Shown: positions 1 through 7,612, counted from the stretch's first letter. The stretch is DNA of 10,748 nt from JANOAR01 sp031411235 (GCA_031411235.1 JANOAR010000106.1:1-10748); one strand, 5' to 3'. A program made the numbers and translations. Notes: generated by a model not told the origin, from the sequence alone.

Positions 1-136
1 TGCGACGTAGCATGGTCAAGGCGGCATCCAGTTGCTGCATGAAGACATAGCCGCGACCGTCCTGGTAATCGTCGTAGCGATTGAAGGCCGCTTGAATGTC
101 GAGGTCGGCCTGAAGCAGCAGAATGAGGTCGATCAT
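1..136 (-). CDS. ParE/RelE-like toxin, 5' part only (runs off the window edge)
   Basis: The minus strand opens with ATG at 136 and stays open to base 1, giving 45 residues that begin MIDLILLLQADLDIQAAFNR. The pattern 'ADLDIQAAFNRYDDYQDGRG' followed by 'FMQQLDAALTMLRR' fits the two N-terminal helices of ParE/RelE-superfamily toxins (seen in the residues; family known from plasmid-stabilisation proteins). These proteins act in the cytoplasm on ribosome-bound mRNA or on gyrase; which target applies here cannot be read from the fragment. Its ATG overlaps the stop of the upstream antitoxin gene in an ATGA arrangement, the usual translationally coupled order antitoxin then toxin. The C-terminal beta-sheet and any catalytic residues lie outside the window, so activity cannot be judged. 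Confidence 0.65.
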   Translation of the reverse strand, partial: MIDLILLLQADLDIQAAFNRYDDYQDGRGYVFMQQLDAALTMLRR

Positions 137-357
137 GGCTGTGGGCCGAGGATACGAGCCTTTACGACCTCCCAAGTGGTGAACTGATCTGGGTTTTGGC
201 GGAACTGCTCCATGCGTCGATCCAACTCGGCGACAATCTCCCGTGACACGGGCACCTCCGAAGGATGTTCCTCAAGGTCATTCCAAAGCTCGGTGACAAA
301 GATGAGTTTTTCAGCGGAAGATAGCTGACGCACTTCGGGATACTGGTCGAGGATCAT
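133..357 (-). CDS. Addiction-module antitoxin, Unstab_antitox (TIGR02574-like) family
   Basis: This is a 74-residue cytoplasmic protein. Residues 13-28 (SSAEKLIFVTELWNDL) match the 'L...EKL.L...LW.DL' N-terminal helix of the putative addiction-module component family (PF09720). Residues 44-69 (ELDRRMEQFRQNPDQ followed by TWEVVKARI) match the equally typical 'ELDRRL..Y..nPd...sWeevkaRi' C-terminal half. The length of about 70-75 residues is normal for the family. It would neutralise the ParE/RelE-like toxin whose ATG overlaps its stop codon by four bases. No Shine-Dalgarno sequence precedes the ATG at 357. Family assignment is firm; that the pair is an active toxin-antitoxin system is inferred from gene order. 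Confidence 0.8.
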   Translation of the reverse strand: MILDQYPEVRQLSSAEKLIFVTELWNDLEEHPSEVPVSREIVAELDRRMEQFRQNPDQFTTWEVVKARILGPQP

Positions 358-482
358 AGTGGCGAGAGGTTAACCGGCCGATGAGCGATTGGCAAGAATG
401 CTAAGCCGTGCGTGAGCATCAAGAAAGGCATTCTGCTGGGGCTGTCTAGTCATGTTGAAGGGCCAAGAATCACGTCTGCACT

Positions 483-513
483 CGCCAATGGGGTATTGGC
501 CCCGTTGTTGGCG
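483..513. other. Small imperfect hairpin in the 358-595 gap
   Basis: CGCCAA (483-488) pairs with TTGGCG (508-513), and GGGG (490-493) pairs with CCCC (500-503) around a six-base loop, with an asymmetric internal bulge between the two stems. No T-tract follows on either strand, so it does not look like an intrinsic terminator. It lies between the divergently read antitoxin gene and the secreted-protein gene, which is a region where regulatory sites are expected. Nothing else is supported in this 238-base gap. A role is not claimed. Confidence 0.25.
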
Positions 514-595
514 AAGGCAATGCGTGCGATGATGGCCATGCCGCACCAACTGGTGTGAGCAACGTAACGCGCTACTTCAACCCGCTCTAGCCTCC

Positions 596-1414
596 ATGAA
601 ATCTACCCCTTGCCCCCAAACTAACCGTGCATGTTATGCTCGGAGTCTCCTCTTTATCGCGGCGCTTGTTGCGCCTGCCGTGCAAGCGGAGCCACCCGGC
701 TTATTGAGTCGGCTTGGTCGGTCTATCTTTAATGTCACGGAGCGCTTGGAGCGCGGCGGCGAGAACGAAAACAAGCCGAAAAGCACGGCGGCCGATACGC
801 GAACTCCTTTAGTGCTGGATCAGTACGGTCGTCCTATCCCTTCGCGCAATTTTAGAGCCAAGAAGCCAAGCTCAGCCCCGCCGCCTGTAGCCTATCCAGC
901 AGGCCAAACTCGCTACCTCAACGAAACACAGCCCTATGTGCAGCTTCAACCCGGCAGCTACCTCAACCCGCCAAGTATTAAAACGACTGAGCAGGATCGT
1001 CCTTATACGAGTGGAACCGCTCCTGCTTCGACGACGGGTAGCTTCAGTAGTGGAGGCAAACCCAAACCTCGTGCCCATGAGCGCATTGCCTTCGATCCTC
1101 TTTTGGCAAACCCTCTGCCAAACAGCACTTCTAACGACCCGGCACAACCTTCTGCGCAGCCTACTGTAACGTCCGCTCCGACAACACAAATCACATCCAG
1201 CGGGAGTATCACCACCGTGCCTGCTCCGGCCGCGCCACCACAAGCGACAGTTAAACCCGCTGCAACGCCTGAGGATGTACCATTCGCCACTTTTTTGCGC
1301 CCAGGCCACGTGCGTATGCCCTTCGCACCTCATAGTACTTTAAACGTGGAAGGCATGGCCAGCGGTTCGTTGGCAAGAGATCCTACGTCGGGGCGGAAGT
1401 TTCGTGTGCCTTGA
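596..1414 (+). CDS. Secreted proline/serine/threonine-rich protein of unknown function
   Basis: This is a 272-residue protein that I do not recognise. Residues 16-31 form a signal peptide (RSLLFIAALVAPAVQA, with a likely Sec cleavage after AQA-type 'VQA' at 31/32), so it should leave the cytoplasm. Residues 32-60 are charged and possibly helical. From about 70 to 225 the chain is low complexity, rich in Pro, Ser, Thr and Ala, and probably disordered. The last 24 residues (from 249) change character: 'VEGMASGSLARDPTSGRKFR' then VP looks like a compact, non-random tail. I recall similar 'SGSLakDPttGk.FRVP' endings in other verrucomicrobial exported proteins, but cannot confirm this. The ATG at 596 is chosen because the signal peptide follows it directly. 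The neighbours on both sides are on the opposite strand, so it is monocistronic. It could be an envelope linker or spacer protein. Confidence 0.7.
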   Translation: MKSTPCPQTNRACYARSLLFIAALVAPAVQAEPPGLLSRLGRSIFNVTERLERGGENENKPKSTAADTRTPLVLDQYGRPIPSRNFRAKKPSSAPPPVAYPAGQTRYLNETQPYVQLQPGSYLNPPSIKTTEQDRPYTSGTAPASTTGSFSSGGKPKPRAHERIAFDPLLANPLPNSTSNDPAQPSAQPTVTSAPTTQITSSGSITTVPAPAAPPQATVKPAATPEDVPFATFLRPGHVRMPFAPHSTLNVEGMASGSLARDPTSGRKFRVP

Positions 1415-1481
1415 GTCGAATGAAGGGCTCGAGCCATTTTGCCACTTTGTATCACGAACCATTGAGATCGCCGCAACCTCA

Positions 1482-2900
1482 CTACGCGACGATCTCTTTC
1501 GCCACGCTGCCGTACACATCGGTCAGGCGGAAGTCGCGGCCTGCGTATTTATACGTGAGGCGTTCGTGATCGAGGCCTAGCAGATGCAGCACGGTGGCGT
1601 GCCAGTCGTGGATGTGCATTTTGTTCTCCACGGCCTCATAGCCGTAGTCGTCGGTCTTGCCGTAGTTTATGCCGCCTTTCACGCCGCCGCCGGCCATCCA
1701 CATGGTGAAGCCTTTGTTGTTGTGGTCGCGGCCATCGTCGAGTTGGGCGTGCGGGGTGCGGCCAAATTCGCCGCCCCAGATGACGAGCGTGTCCTTCAAC
1801 AGACCGTGCTGGGCGAGGTCGGTGAGCAGGCCGGCGATGGGCTTGTCGATGTTGTTGCAGTTGCGTTTCAGGTCGGCGGTGAGGTTGCGATGCTGATCCC
1901 AGTTGCCAGCGGTGATCTCGATAAAGCGTACGCCTGCCTCGACGAACTTGCGCGCCATGAGGCACTGTTTGCCAAAAGTATCCGTGCCTTGGCTGTCGAT
2001 GCCATACATCGACTTGGTGGCGATGGTTTCGGTGCTGAGATCCATGACGTGCGGCACCTCGGCCTGCATACGGAAGGCCAGTTCATAGCTGGCGATGACA
2101 CCTTCCACCTCAGGGCTGGTGCCGCCGTCTTGTTTGAGTCGGCTTTGATTCAGCGATTGGATGAGGTCGAGCTGGGTGCGCTGGGCTTCCGTATTAAGGG
2201 TGGGGTTTTTGACGTTGCTGAGCGTGGGCGTGGCACCGCCGCCACCGCGCTGGGCAAAGGCTCCAGGGCCACCGTTGCCGAGCTTGGTGCCTTGGTAATA
2301 CGCAGGCAGGAAGGCGCTGCCGTACGAGCGGGCACCGTTAGCAGGCGGGCTGATGGTGATGAAGCCGGGCAGGTTATCGTTCTGAGTGCCGAGTCCATAC
2401 AAGGCCCAGGCACCGAGCGAGGGCCGCACGAACTGCGCAGTGCCAGTATGCATCTGCATGAAGGCCTGCGGGTGTGCAGGCACATCGGTGGCCATGCTGT
2501 TGATGATGCAGAGTTTGTCGGCGTGTTTGCCCAGCTCGGGCAAGATTTCGCTGATCCACAAACCACTGCGCCCCTGCTGACTAAACTTCCATGGCGAGGC
2601 CATCAATTTGGTCTGGCCAAAGCGGCCCGAAGCCGAGGGCGCAGACTTGCCCGCATCTTTGGCGAGCAGCGGCTTGTAGTCGAGCATATCGACATGCGAA
2701 GGCCCGCCCTGCATGCAGAGGAAGATGACGTGCTTGGCCTTCGCGCCGAAGTGCGGCTGCTTGGGGGCGAGAGGACTGGAAGACAATGCTGGCGAGGCAC
2801 GCAGCGCTTCCTGTTGGGCGAGCGCAGCGAAGGCAAGATAGCCAAAGCCGTTGGACGTGGTGCGGAGGAAGTCGCGGCGGGTGGCGGTAGGCGTGTTCAT
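1482..2900 (-). CDS. DUF1501 family protein, Tat-exported, alkaline phosphatase/sulfatase-like fold
   Basis: This 472-residue protein has a twin-arginine signal (RRDFLR at 8-13, then a weakly hydrophobic stretch to about 38), so it should be exported folded. The DUF1501 core is complete: GGPSHVDMLDYKP (65-77), WDQH (334-337), GGEFGRTP (376-383), RDHNN (391-395) and the C-terminal HDWHATVLHLLGLDHERLTY (431-450). The Asp/His-rich motifs resemble metal ligands of the alkaline phosphatase/sulfatase superfamily, to which DUF1501 is related; no substrate has been established for the family as far as I know. A glycine-rich loop at about 208-224 (GNGGPGAFAQRGGGG) is probably an insertion. It is the last gene of the minus-strand cluster. 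It is preceded by the PSCyt protein, its usual partner in Planctomycetes and Verrucomicrobia, across a 255-base gap that holds an inverted repeat. The length is normal and no defect is seen. Confidence 0.93.
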   Translation of the reverse strand: MNTPTATRRDFLRTTSNGFGYLAFAALAQQEALRASPALSSSPLAPKQPHFGAKAKHVIFLCMQGGPSHVDMLDYKPLLAKDAGKSAPSASGRFGQTKLMASPWKFSQQGRSGLWISEILPELGKHADKLCIINSMATDVPAHPQAFMQMHTGTAQFVRPSLGAWALYGLGTQNDNLPGFITISPPANGARSYGSAFLPAYYQGTKLGNGGPGAFAQRGGGGATPTLSNVKNPTLNTEAQRTQLDLIQSLNQSRLKQDGGTSPEVEGVIASYELAFRMQAEVPHVMDLSTETIATKSMYGIDSQGTDTFGKQCLMARKFVEAGVRFIEITAGNWDQHRNLTADLKRNCNNIDKPIAGLLTDLAQHGLLKDTLVIWGGEFGRTPHAQLDDGRDHNNKGFTMWMAGGGVKGGINYGKTDDYGYEAVENKMHIHDWHATVLHLLGLDHERLTYKYAGRDFRLTDVYGSVAKEIVA

Positions 2901-2993
2901 GGGCGTTAAGAATGAGGATTTACGATGTCGATATGCAGTGATTGAGGGCGAACTTTGAAGCGTTGGGTGGCTAGGTTGGCTGACTCAGACGGC

Positions 2994-3109
2994 AACCACG
3001 GATGAACACGGAGGTCACGAATGGGGCGTATCTGTTGGCCATAAGAATGACATTGGATTCAATTTCATGATGCCTTTCCATTTGTGATTATTCGTGTTCA
3101 TCTGTGGTT
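2994..3109. repeat. Long imperfect inverted repeat (31/32-base arms, 53-base loop)
   Basis: The left arm (2994-3024) begins AACCACGGATGAACACG. The reverse complement of the right arm (3078-3109) begins AACCACAGATGAACACG and continues in register to a shared AATGG end, with one single-base gap and a handful of mismatches. The mismatches are mostly G/A changes that still allow G-U pairing in RNA. The 'ACCACnGATGAACACnnAT' wording is familiar to me as a dispersed intergenic repeat of many environmental bacterial genomes, where it often appears as facing copies. It fills most of the gap between the PSCyt gene and the DUF1501 gene, so the transcript of this cluster would fold here. That could act as a processing, attenuation or transcript-stability site. 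The arrangement is seen directly; the function is inferred. Confidence 0.75.
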
Positions 3110-3155
3110 AGGCTTGGTTCAAACTATCGAATAGCCCGCGCCTTCGCTTAGCCTG

Positions 3156-5639
3156 TCAGTTCAAATACCGGAATTCAGCGCTGGCCATGAGCGCTTGGCA
3201 GAAGGCCGTCATGGCGGCGTTGCTTGCTTGCTTTGTTGCTTCGGCAGTGAGCGTTTTGCCTTTGGCAAACTTGCTGGTGAAGGTCATGAAGAAGCTGCGG
3301 ATAGCGCTTGCCTCATCGGGCGTGGGGCTTCGTGCGAAGCACAAACTAAAGGCTCGCGCGAGCTTGTCGGGGCCGCTGCCTTCATAACTCCCAAGACGCC
3401 GGGCGAAGGCTTTGGCGATGCCTTGCGCCTGCGGGCTGTTCATCAGGTAGAGACTTTGGCTGGAGACGTTGGTGGCGTCGCGATCACCGGTGACGAGGCT
3501 GGCGTCGGGGAAGTCGAAGAGATTGAGCGACTCTTGGATTTGGTCGCGGATCACAGGCAGATAGACGCTGCGGCACTGCTCGCTGGGCTGGGCGATTTCG
3601 CGTGATAGGGCGAAGAGACCTTCTCGACCATCGGCGACACGGGCCACAGGTGAACCGTCGATGGGATAGAGATTGAGCAGACCTGAGACGGAGAGCATGG
3701 AGTCGCGGATGGCTTCGGCCTCCAGGCGGCGCTTGTTCATGCGCCAGAAGTGGTTGTTGTCGGGGTCGGCGGCTTCATTGGCGGCGCTGGGGTTGCTGCT
3801 CATCTGGTAGGCGCGGCTGAGCATGATCTCTTTGATCGTGCGCTTCACGCTCCAGCCGTTGTCGATGAAACGGGTGGCGAGGTGGTCGAGCAGCGCGGGG
3901 TTGCTCGGGGCCATGCCTTTGACTCCGAAGTTATCGGGCGTGGCGACGATGCCTTTGCCGAAGAGGTGCAGCCAGATGCGGTTGGCCATCACACGAGCGG
4001 TCAGCGGGTTGTCCCTGGAGGCGATGAACCAGGCGAGGTCGAGACGACCGCTGCCCTGGCCGATATTCAGCGGCTCGCCCTTGGGTAGCAGCACTTCGAC
4101 GAGACCGCGTGGCACCACGTCGCTGGGCTGGTTGATCTCGCCGCGCACGAGCAATGGCGTATCCGTCGGGAAGGTCTTGTCGAGCACGCCCATCGCCAGC
4201 GGGCGCGGTGCGCCGTCATCGTAGAAGAGGCCGACATCGGCCTTGGCATTCTCGGCGTTGGAACGCTGCTGGCGAAGGCGAATAGCGTCGATGGCCTTGT
4301 TGTTATTGCTGCGCATGGCAGCCATGGCTTCGGCCCTGATTTGGGTGGCCTCGGTCTCTTGTGCTTCGGCTTTGCGTTTGAGCATCGCCACCTCGGTCGG
4401 ACTTATCTTGCCTAGAGAAGCGATTTGCCCAGCTTCACGATCCAGCTCGATGAGGTCGCTGGGGTGGTTGTTCTGAAGCTGTACGTGCGAGCCGTAGAGT
4501 GTGTCGCTGCTGAGGAAGATACCCGCGAGGGCGTAGTAGTCGCGCTGGCCGATGGGATCAAATTTGTGATCGTGGCAGCGGGCGCAGGCGATGGTGAGGC
4601 CGAGCATGGACTGCGACATGACGTCGATCTGCTCGTCGGTGATGTCCATGTTGAACTGCCGCCGATCCCGCTCGGCATGGTTCTTCGCACCGATGGCGAG
4701 GAAGCCCGTGGCGACGATTTTCTCAGCCTGATCTCGCTTGTTTTCTGAGCGCATCAAGTCGCCCGCGAGCTGCTCTTTGATGAACTGATCATAGGGCATG
4801 TCTTTGTTGAAGGCAGCGATGACGTAGTCGCGGTAGCGCCAGGCGTGGGGATAGAGCACGGCGACTTCCTTGCCCGCGCTCTCGGCGTAGCGGGCGACAT
4901 CGAGCCAGTGGCGACCCCAGCGCTCGCCGAAGCGGGGGCTGTCGAGATAGCCGTCGATGATGCGCTTCACCGCATCGGGACTGGTGTCGGCGAGGAAGGC
5001 TTTTACCTCATCAGGTGTGGGCGGCAGGCCCGTTAAATCAAAGGCGATGCGGCGGATCAGCGTCGCTCGGTCGGCATCGGGCATAGGCTTCAAACCAGCG
5101 GCTTCCATGCTGGCGAGGAGGTGCTTGTCGATGTCGTTGCGCGGCCAAGCGGTGTCTTTCACAGCGGGCGCTGGAATGTCTTTCACCGGCTGGAAGGCCC
5201 AGTGTTTGCGGCCTTCATCCATGTCGATCTGGCGCTTCTTGGGGGCATTCGCAGCGACGGTGCCTGTGGCTTCGCGCGGATCGGACGCGCCCATTTCGAT
5301 CCACTTTTTGAAGTCAGCGATGACGTCGGCAGAGAGCTTCTTTTTCGGCGGCATCTGCATGTCTTCATCGGCCCAAGTCATGGCGACATAAACACTGCTG
5401 GCGGAAGGCTTGTGCGCGGTGATGCCGGGCTTGCCGGATTCGCCGCCGAGCACGGTGCCTTCTTTGGTGTCGAGCGCGAGGCCACCTTTGAGCTTGGGAG
5501 ACTTGGCCGAGTGGCACTTGTAGCAGCTCTCCACGAGCACAGGGCGGATCTTGTTTTCAAAGAAGGCCGTCTGCTCTGCACGGGCGACAAGCGCAGTGCA
5601 AGCGAGGAGGGCAGGGAAGAGGAATCGAAGGGCTTTCAT
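3156..5639 (-). CDS. PSCyt1-DUF1549-DUF1553 (PSD1) cytochrome c domain-containing exported protein
   Basis: This is an 827-residue protein with a Sec signal peptide (1-21, ending ARA). Domains in order: a PSCyt1 cytochrome-like domain at about 25-125 with the haem motif CYKCH (39-43) and a likely Met ligand in DEDMQMPPKK (91-100); DUF1549/PSCyt2 at about 145-380 with RIAFDLTGLPPTPDEV (197-212), the 'RFGERWGRHWLDVARYAE' block (236-253) and a second CxxCH, CARCHDHKFDP (352-362); a charged, probably coiled linker at about 410-465; and DUF1553 (PSD1) at about 535-800, starting NPLTARVMANRIWLHLFG. Two CxxCH sites predict covalent haem in the periplasm or on the cell surface. These proteins are abundant and largely uncharacterised in Planctomycetes and Verrucomicrobia. 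They usually pair with DUF1501, as here. No carbohydrate-binding or lectin insert is present, which makes it one of the shorter forms. The ATG at 5639 is fixed by the signal peptide. Confidence 0.95.
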   Translation of the reverse strand: MKALRFLFPALLACTALVARAEQTAFFENKIRPVLVESCYKCHSAKSPKLKGGLALDTKEGTVLGGESGKPGITAHKPSASSVYVAMTWADEDMQMPPKKKLSADVIADFKKWIEMGASDPREATGTVAANAPKKRQIDMDEGRKHWAFQPVKDIPAPAVKDTAWPRNDIDKHLLASMEAAGLKPMPDADRATLIRRIAFDLTGLPPTPDEVKAFLADTSPDAVKRIIDGYLDSPRFGERWGRHWLDVARYAESAGKEVAVLYPHAWRYRDYVIAAFNKDMPYDQFIKEQLAGDLMRSENKRDQAEKIVATGFLAIGAKNHAERDRRQFNMDITDEQIDVMSQSMLGLTIACARCHDHKFDPIGQRDYYALAGIFLSSDTLYGSHVQLQNNHPSDLIELDREAGQIASLGKISPTEVAMLKRKAEAQETEATQIRAEAMAAMRSNNNKAIDAIRLRQQRSNAENAKADVGLFYDDGAPRPLAMGVLDKTFPTDTPLLVRGEINQPSDVVPRGLVEVLLPKGEPLNIGQGSGRLDLAWFIASRDNPLTARVMANRIWLHLFGKGIVATPDNFGVKGMAPSNPALLDHLATRFIDNGWSVKRTIKEIMLSRAYQMSSNPSAANEAADPDNNHFWRMNKRRLEAEAIRDSMLSVSGLLNLYPIDGSPVARVADGREGLFALSREIAQPSEQCRSVYLPVIRDQIQESLNLFDFPDASLVTGDRDATNVSSQSLYLMNSPQAQGIAKAFARRLGSYEGSGPDKLARAFSLCFARSPTPDEASAIRSFFMTFTSKFAKGKTLTAEATKQASNAAMTAFCQALMASAEFRYLN

Positions 5640-5792
5640 GATCTCGGTGAATGGCCGTGGTTGAACTCAGCTCGGTGCGATGAGTTGCACCCAAGGAGTC
5701 TTCACCAGAGGCTTACCGAAACTTGGGGAAGAGTTTCAATAGGGCATCAGTGACCCTTCAATTCGGGAAGGATTAGCCCTTCGCCTGCGCCC

Positions 5793-7037
5793 TCACGGAT
5801 ACAGCAAATAGCGCTGTCGCTGGCTGCGAAAGGCTGCCGTGCTAATGCGCCAGCCTGCGACGATGCTGGATGCGGGCACGCCCCGGCGCAGGTTATGGTA
5901 GAGGCTGTCGCTGCCGTACACTTTATTGAAAAGGTTCAGTTTATCGCCGCTCATTCGCCCGATGACCTTGCCCCCGCTGAGACGATTTAACTCCGCGAGG
6001 AGATACACATCCAAGGCAGTGAGATCGCCCGCCGTGCGCGGGTTGATACTGAGCTGCACGCCGCCAAAGCCGCTGCGCGAATAGGGAGCCATGCCCACGC
6101 CTGCGAACCCCCAGTTCCGCGCCGCTGCGTACATCGCCTGCGGGCTCACGCCACTCGCACCCGCATAGGCGAAAGGGTTGCCCCAGCCGATGCCTACATC
6201 CGCAGCGGCAGCACTGCCGAGGATACCTGTGGCCACATAGTTCGCGGGCGAGGTGGCATAGGGGATATTGGGCGAGGTCGCGTGCCAGGTTAGTCCTGTG
6301 TCTTGCCAGATCATGCTGCGCTGCCAGCCCTGCATTTTCACCACATCGAGGCGCGGCACACGGCTGATCCAGCGCTGACTCGCGATCATCATGGCCAACT
6401 CGCCCGTGGTCATGCCATGCACATAAGGCACGGGTATCTGACTGACAAAGGACTTCCAGCGAGCCTCCAGTGGCGGGCCTTCGACACGCCAGCCGCCGAG
6501 GGGATTGGGCCTGTCCAGCACGATGAAACCTTTACCGTTCTCTGCTGCTGCCTCCATGGAGACGGCCATCGTACTGATGTAAGTGTAGCTGCGGGCACCG
6601 ATGTCTTGCACGTCGAAGACCAGCACATCGACATTTTTTAGCATCCAGGGCTGTGGCTTGCGGTAGTCGCCATGCAGTGAATAAACGGGTAGTCCCGTCA
6701 CGGAGTCGCGTTGATCGCGCACCCGCTTGCCCGCCGTCTCGGTGCCATAAATCCCATGCTCAGGGCCGAAGAGTGTTGTGAGTTGCCCGCCCAGCGCACG
6801 CTGCATCACTGAGCGCGAGCGCTCGCCACGCGAGGTGTAGCTGGTGTGGTTGGTGATGAGGCCGACGCGCTTGCCGCGCAGCAGATCAAAGTTCCTCGAA
6901 GCCAGCACGTCGATGCCCAGCATGAATCGCCCACCCGAGGCAGCGGGTGCATAAGTCGGCGAGGACGGAGCCGTACAATGAACGAGAGACAAAGCGGCGA
7001 GAGCGGCGAAGGCGATGCGGGAGATGGGATTCATCAT
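5793..7037 (-). CDS. DUF1343/GH171 NamZ-type exo-beta-N-acetylmuramidase, probable lipoprotein
   Basis: With the ATG at 7037 this is a 414-residue protein. Conserved DUF1343 blocks are GIDVL (41-45), KRVGLITNHTS (56-66), LFGPEHGI (89-96), DVLVFDVQDIGARSYTYIST (137-156) and FIVLDRPNPLGG (171-182). The family founder, YbbC/NamZ of Bacillus subtilis, removes N-acetylmuramic acid from non-reducing ends of peptidoglycan fragments; the Glu of EHG is in the region I associate with its active site. MMNPISRIAF followed by AALAALSLVHC gives a lipoprotein-like signal with Cys21, though His at -1 is atypical for a lipobox, so plain Sec secretion is possible. The frame is open further, to a GTG at 7103 just past the upstream stop. 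That start would put 22 unrelated residues before the signal peptide, so the internal ATG is preferred. The PSCyt gene follows after 153 bases. Confidence 0.9.
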   Translation of the reverse strand: MMNPISRIAFAALAALSLVHCTAPSSPTYAPAASGGRFMLGIDVLASRNFDLLRGKRVGLITNHTSYTSRGERSRSVMQRALGGQLTTLFGPEHGIYGTETAGKRVRDQRDSVTGLPVYSLHGDYRKPQPWMLKNVDVLVFDVQDIGARSYTYISTMAVSMEAAAENGKGFIVLDRPNPLGGWRVEGPPLEARWKSFVSQIPVPYVHGMTTGELAMMIASQRWISRVPRLDVVKMQGWQRSMIWQDTGLTWHATSPNIPYATSPANYVATGILGSAAAADVGIGWGNPFAYAGASGVSPQAMYAAARNWGFAGVGMAPYSRSGFGGVQLSINPRTAGDLTALDVYLLAELNRLSGGKVIGRMSGDKLNLFNKVYGSDSLYHNLRRGVPASSIVAGWRISTAAFRSQRQRYLLYP

Positions 7038-7105
7038 ACCAAGATGAAGCCGTAAAAGCGGAGGTAAATCAAGCCTGGAGCAAGGGGGGCTCAGCGAACT
7101 CACCG

Positions 7106-7612
7106 CTACTGCACCGTCGGCGCAGGAATCTCGGGTGGCGTGTAGGGGATGGCCTTGGGCACTTCGTACGCTCGCCAGAATCGCTGCGGGCCAAACTCGA
7201 TATACAAATTCTCGCCCGCCTTCAAATACAGACGCGAGGGCAACGGCGTGCCATCCGAGGCTAGGCGGCGCTTGTCCTCGCGATAGACCACGCCGCTGCC
7301 CGAGGCATCGGGGTCGAGCTTGATCATCCGAGCATCATCGCGATGCACAGGCTGGTGCATCCTGCGGTAAAGGCCCGTTGTCTGGCCTGGGCAGGGCACA
7401 TTGGCCGCGAAGAAATCATCGAACCCCACAGGATTGTAATACGCCGTATCCCCAAGTGCCGTGGGATAGACGGCTCTCTCGTAGCCATCCTGCTGCGCGT
7501 CGATCACGCGATGGCTCTCCACGCGCCAGGCAAATAACACGCACAAAACGAGCATGTAGGCCCAGGCCATCAAAAGCCTGCCTGGGGTGCCTCGCCGTTC
7601 ATTCGTCGCCAT
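7106..7612 (-). CDS. Small membrane-anchored protein of unknown function
   Basis: This 168-residue protein is not recognised. Residues 1-11 are basic (MATNERRGTPG). One hydrophobic helix follows (about 12-30, LLMAWAYMLVLCVLFAWR). The remaining 138 residues are soluble and probably face outward, ending in the proline-rich tail IPYTPPEIPAPTVQ. 'YLKAGENLYIEFGPQRFW' (129-146) reads like paired beta strands. The frame extends upstream to a TTG at 7639, adding nine residues; the ATG at 7612 is preferred because it leaves a normal N-in signal-anchor. It is the first gene of the minus-strand cluster, with its stop 68 bases before the ATG of the NamZ-type gene, so co-transcription is likely. Nothing links it to a known partner; an accessory role at the envelope is a guess from position and topology. 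Confidence 0.65.
   Translation of the reverse strand: MATNERRGTPGRLLMAWAYMLVLCVLFAWRVESHRVIDAQQDGYERAVYPTALGDTAYYNPVGFDDFFAANVPCPGQTTGLYRRMHQPVHRDDARMIKLDPDASGSGVVYREDKRRLASDGTPLPSRLYLKAGENLYIEFGPQRFWRAYEVPKAIPYTPPEIPAPTVQ

Noticed and set aside
370..453. A 27-codon minus-strand frame just upstream of the antitoxin, itself overlapped ATGA-style by the end of another short frame (to about 596)
   Set aside because: Both frames are very short, match no family I know and lack start signals. A decayed gene is possible but cannot be supported.
872..1333. A 153-codon minus-strand frame within the proline-rich secreted protein gene
   Set aside because: The translation is Arg/Ser/Cys-rich without a signal or motif, while the plus-strand frame has a signal peptide and a structured tail.
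1584..2909. A 441-codon open frame on the plus strand, antisense to the DUF1501 gene
   Set aside because: It mirrors a strongly conserved DUF1501 gene, its translation is a Val/Ala/Gly-rich run with no family motif, and it is explained by GC-rich codon use on the true strand.
5121..5753. A 210-codon plus-strand frame antisense to the 5' part of the PSCyt gene
   Set aside because: It lies opposite the haem and DUF1549 motifs of a clearly conserved gene and shows no domain of its own.
5770..5792. A GAAGG/CCTTC hairpin after the NamZ-type gene stop on the minus strand
   Set aside because: The stem is only five bases and no T-tract follows, too weak to call a terminator.
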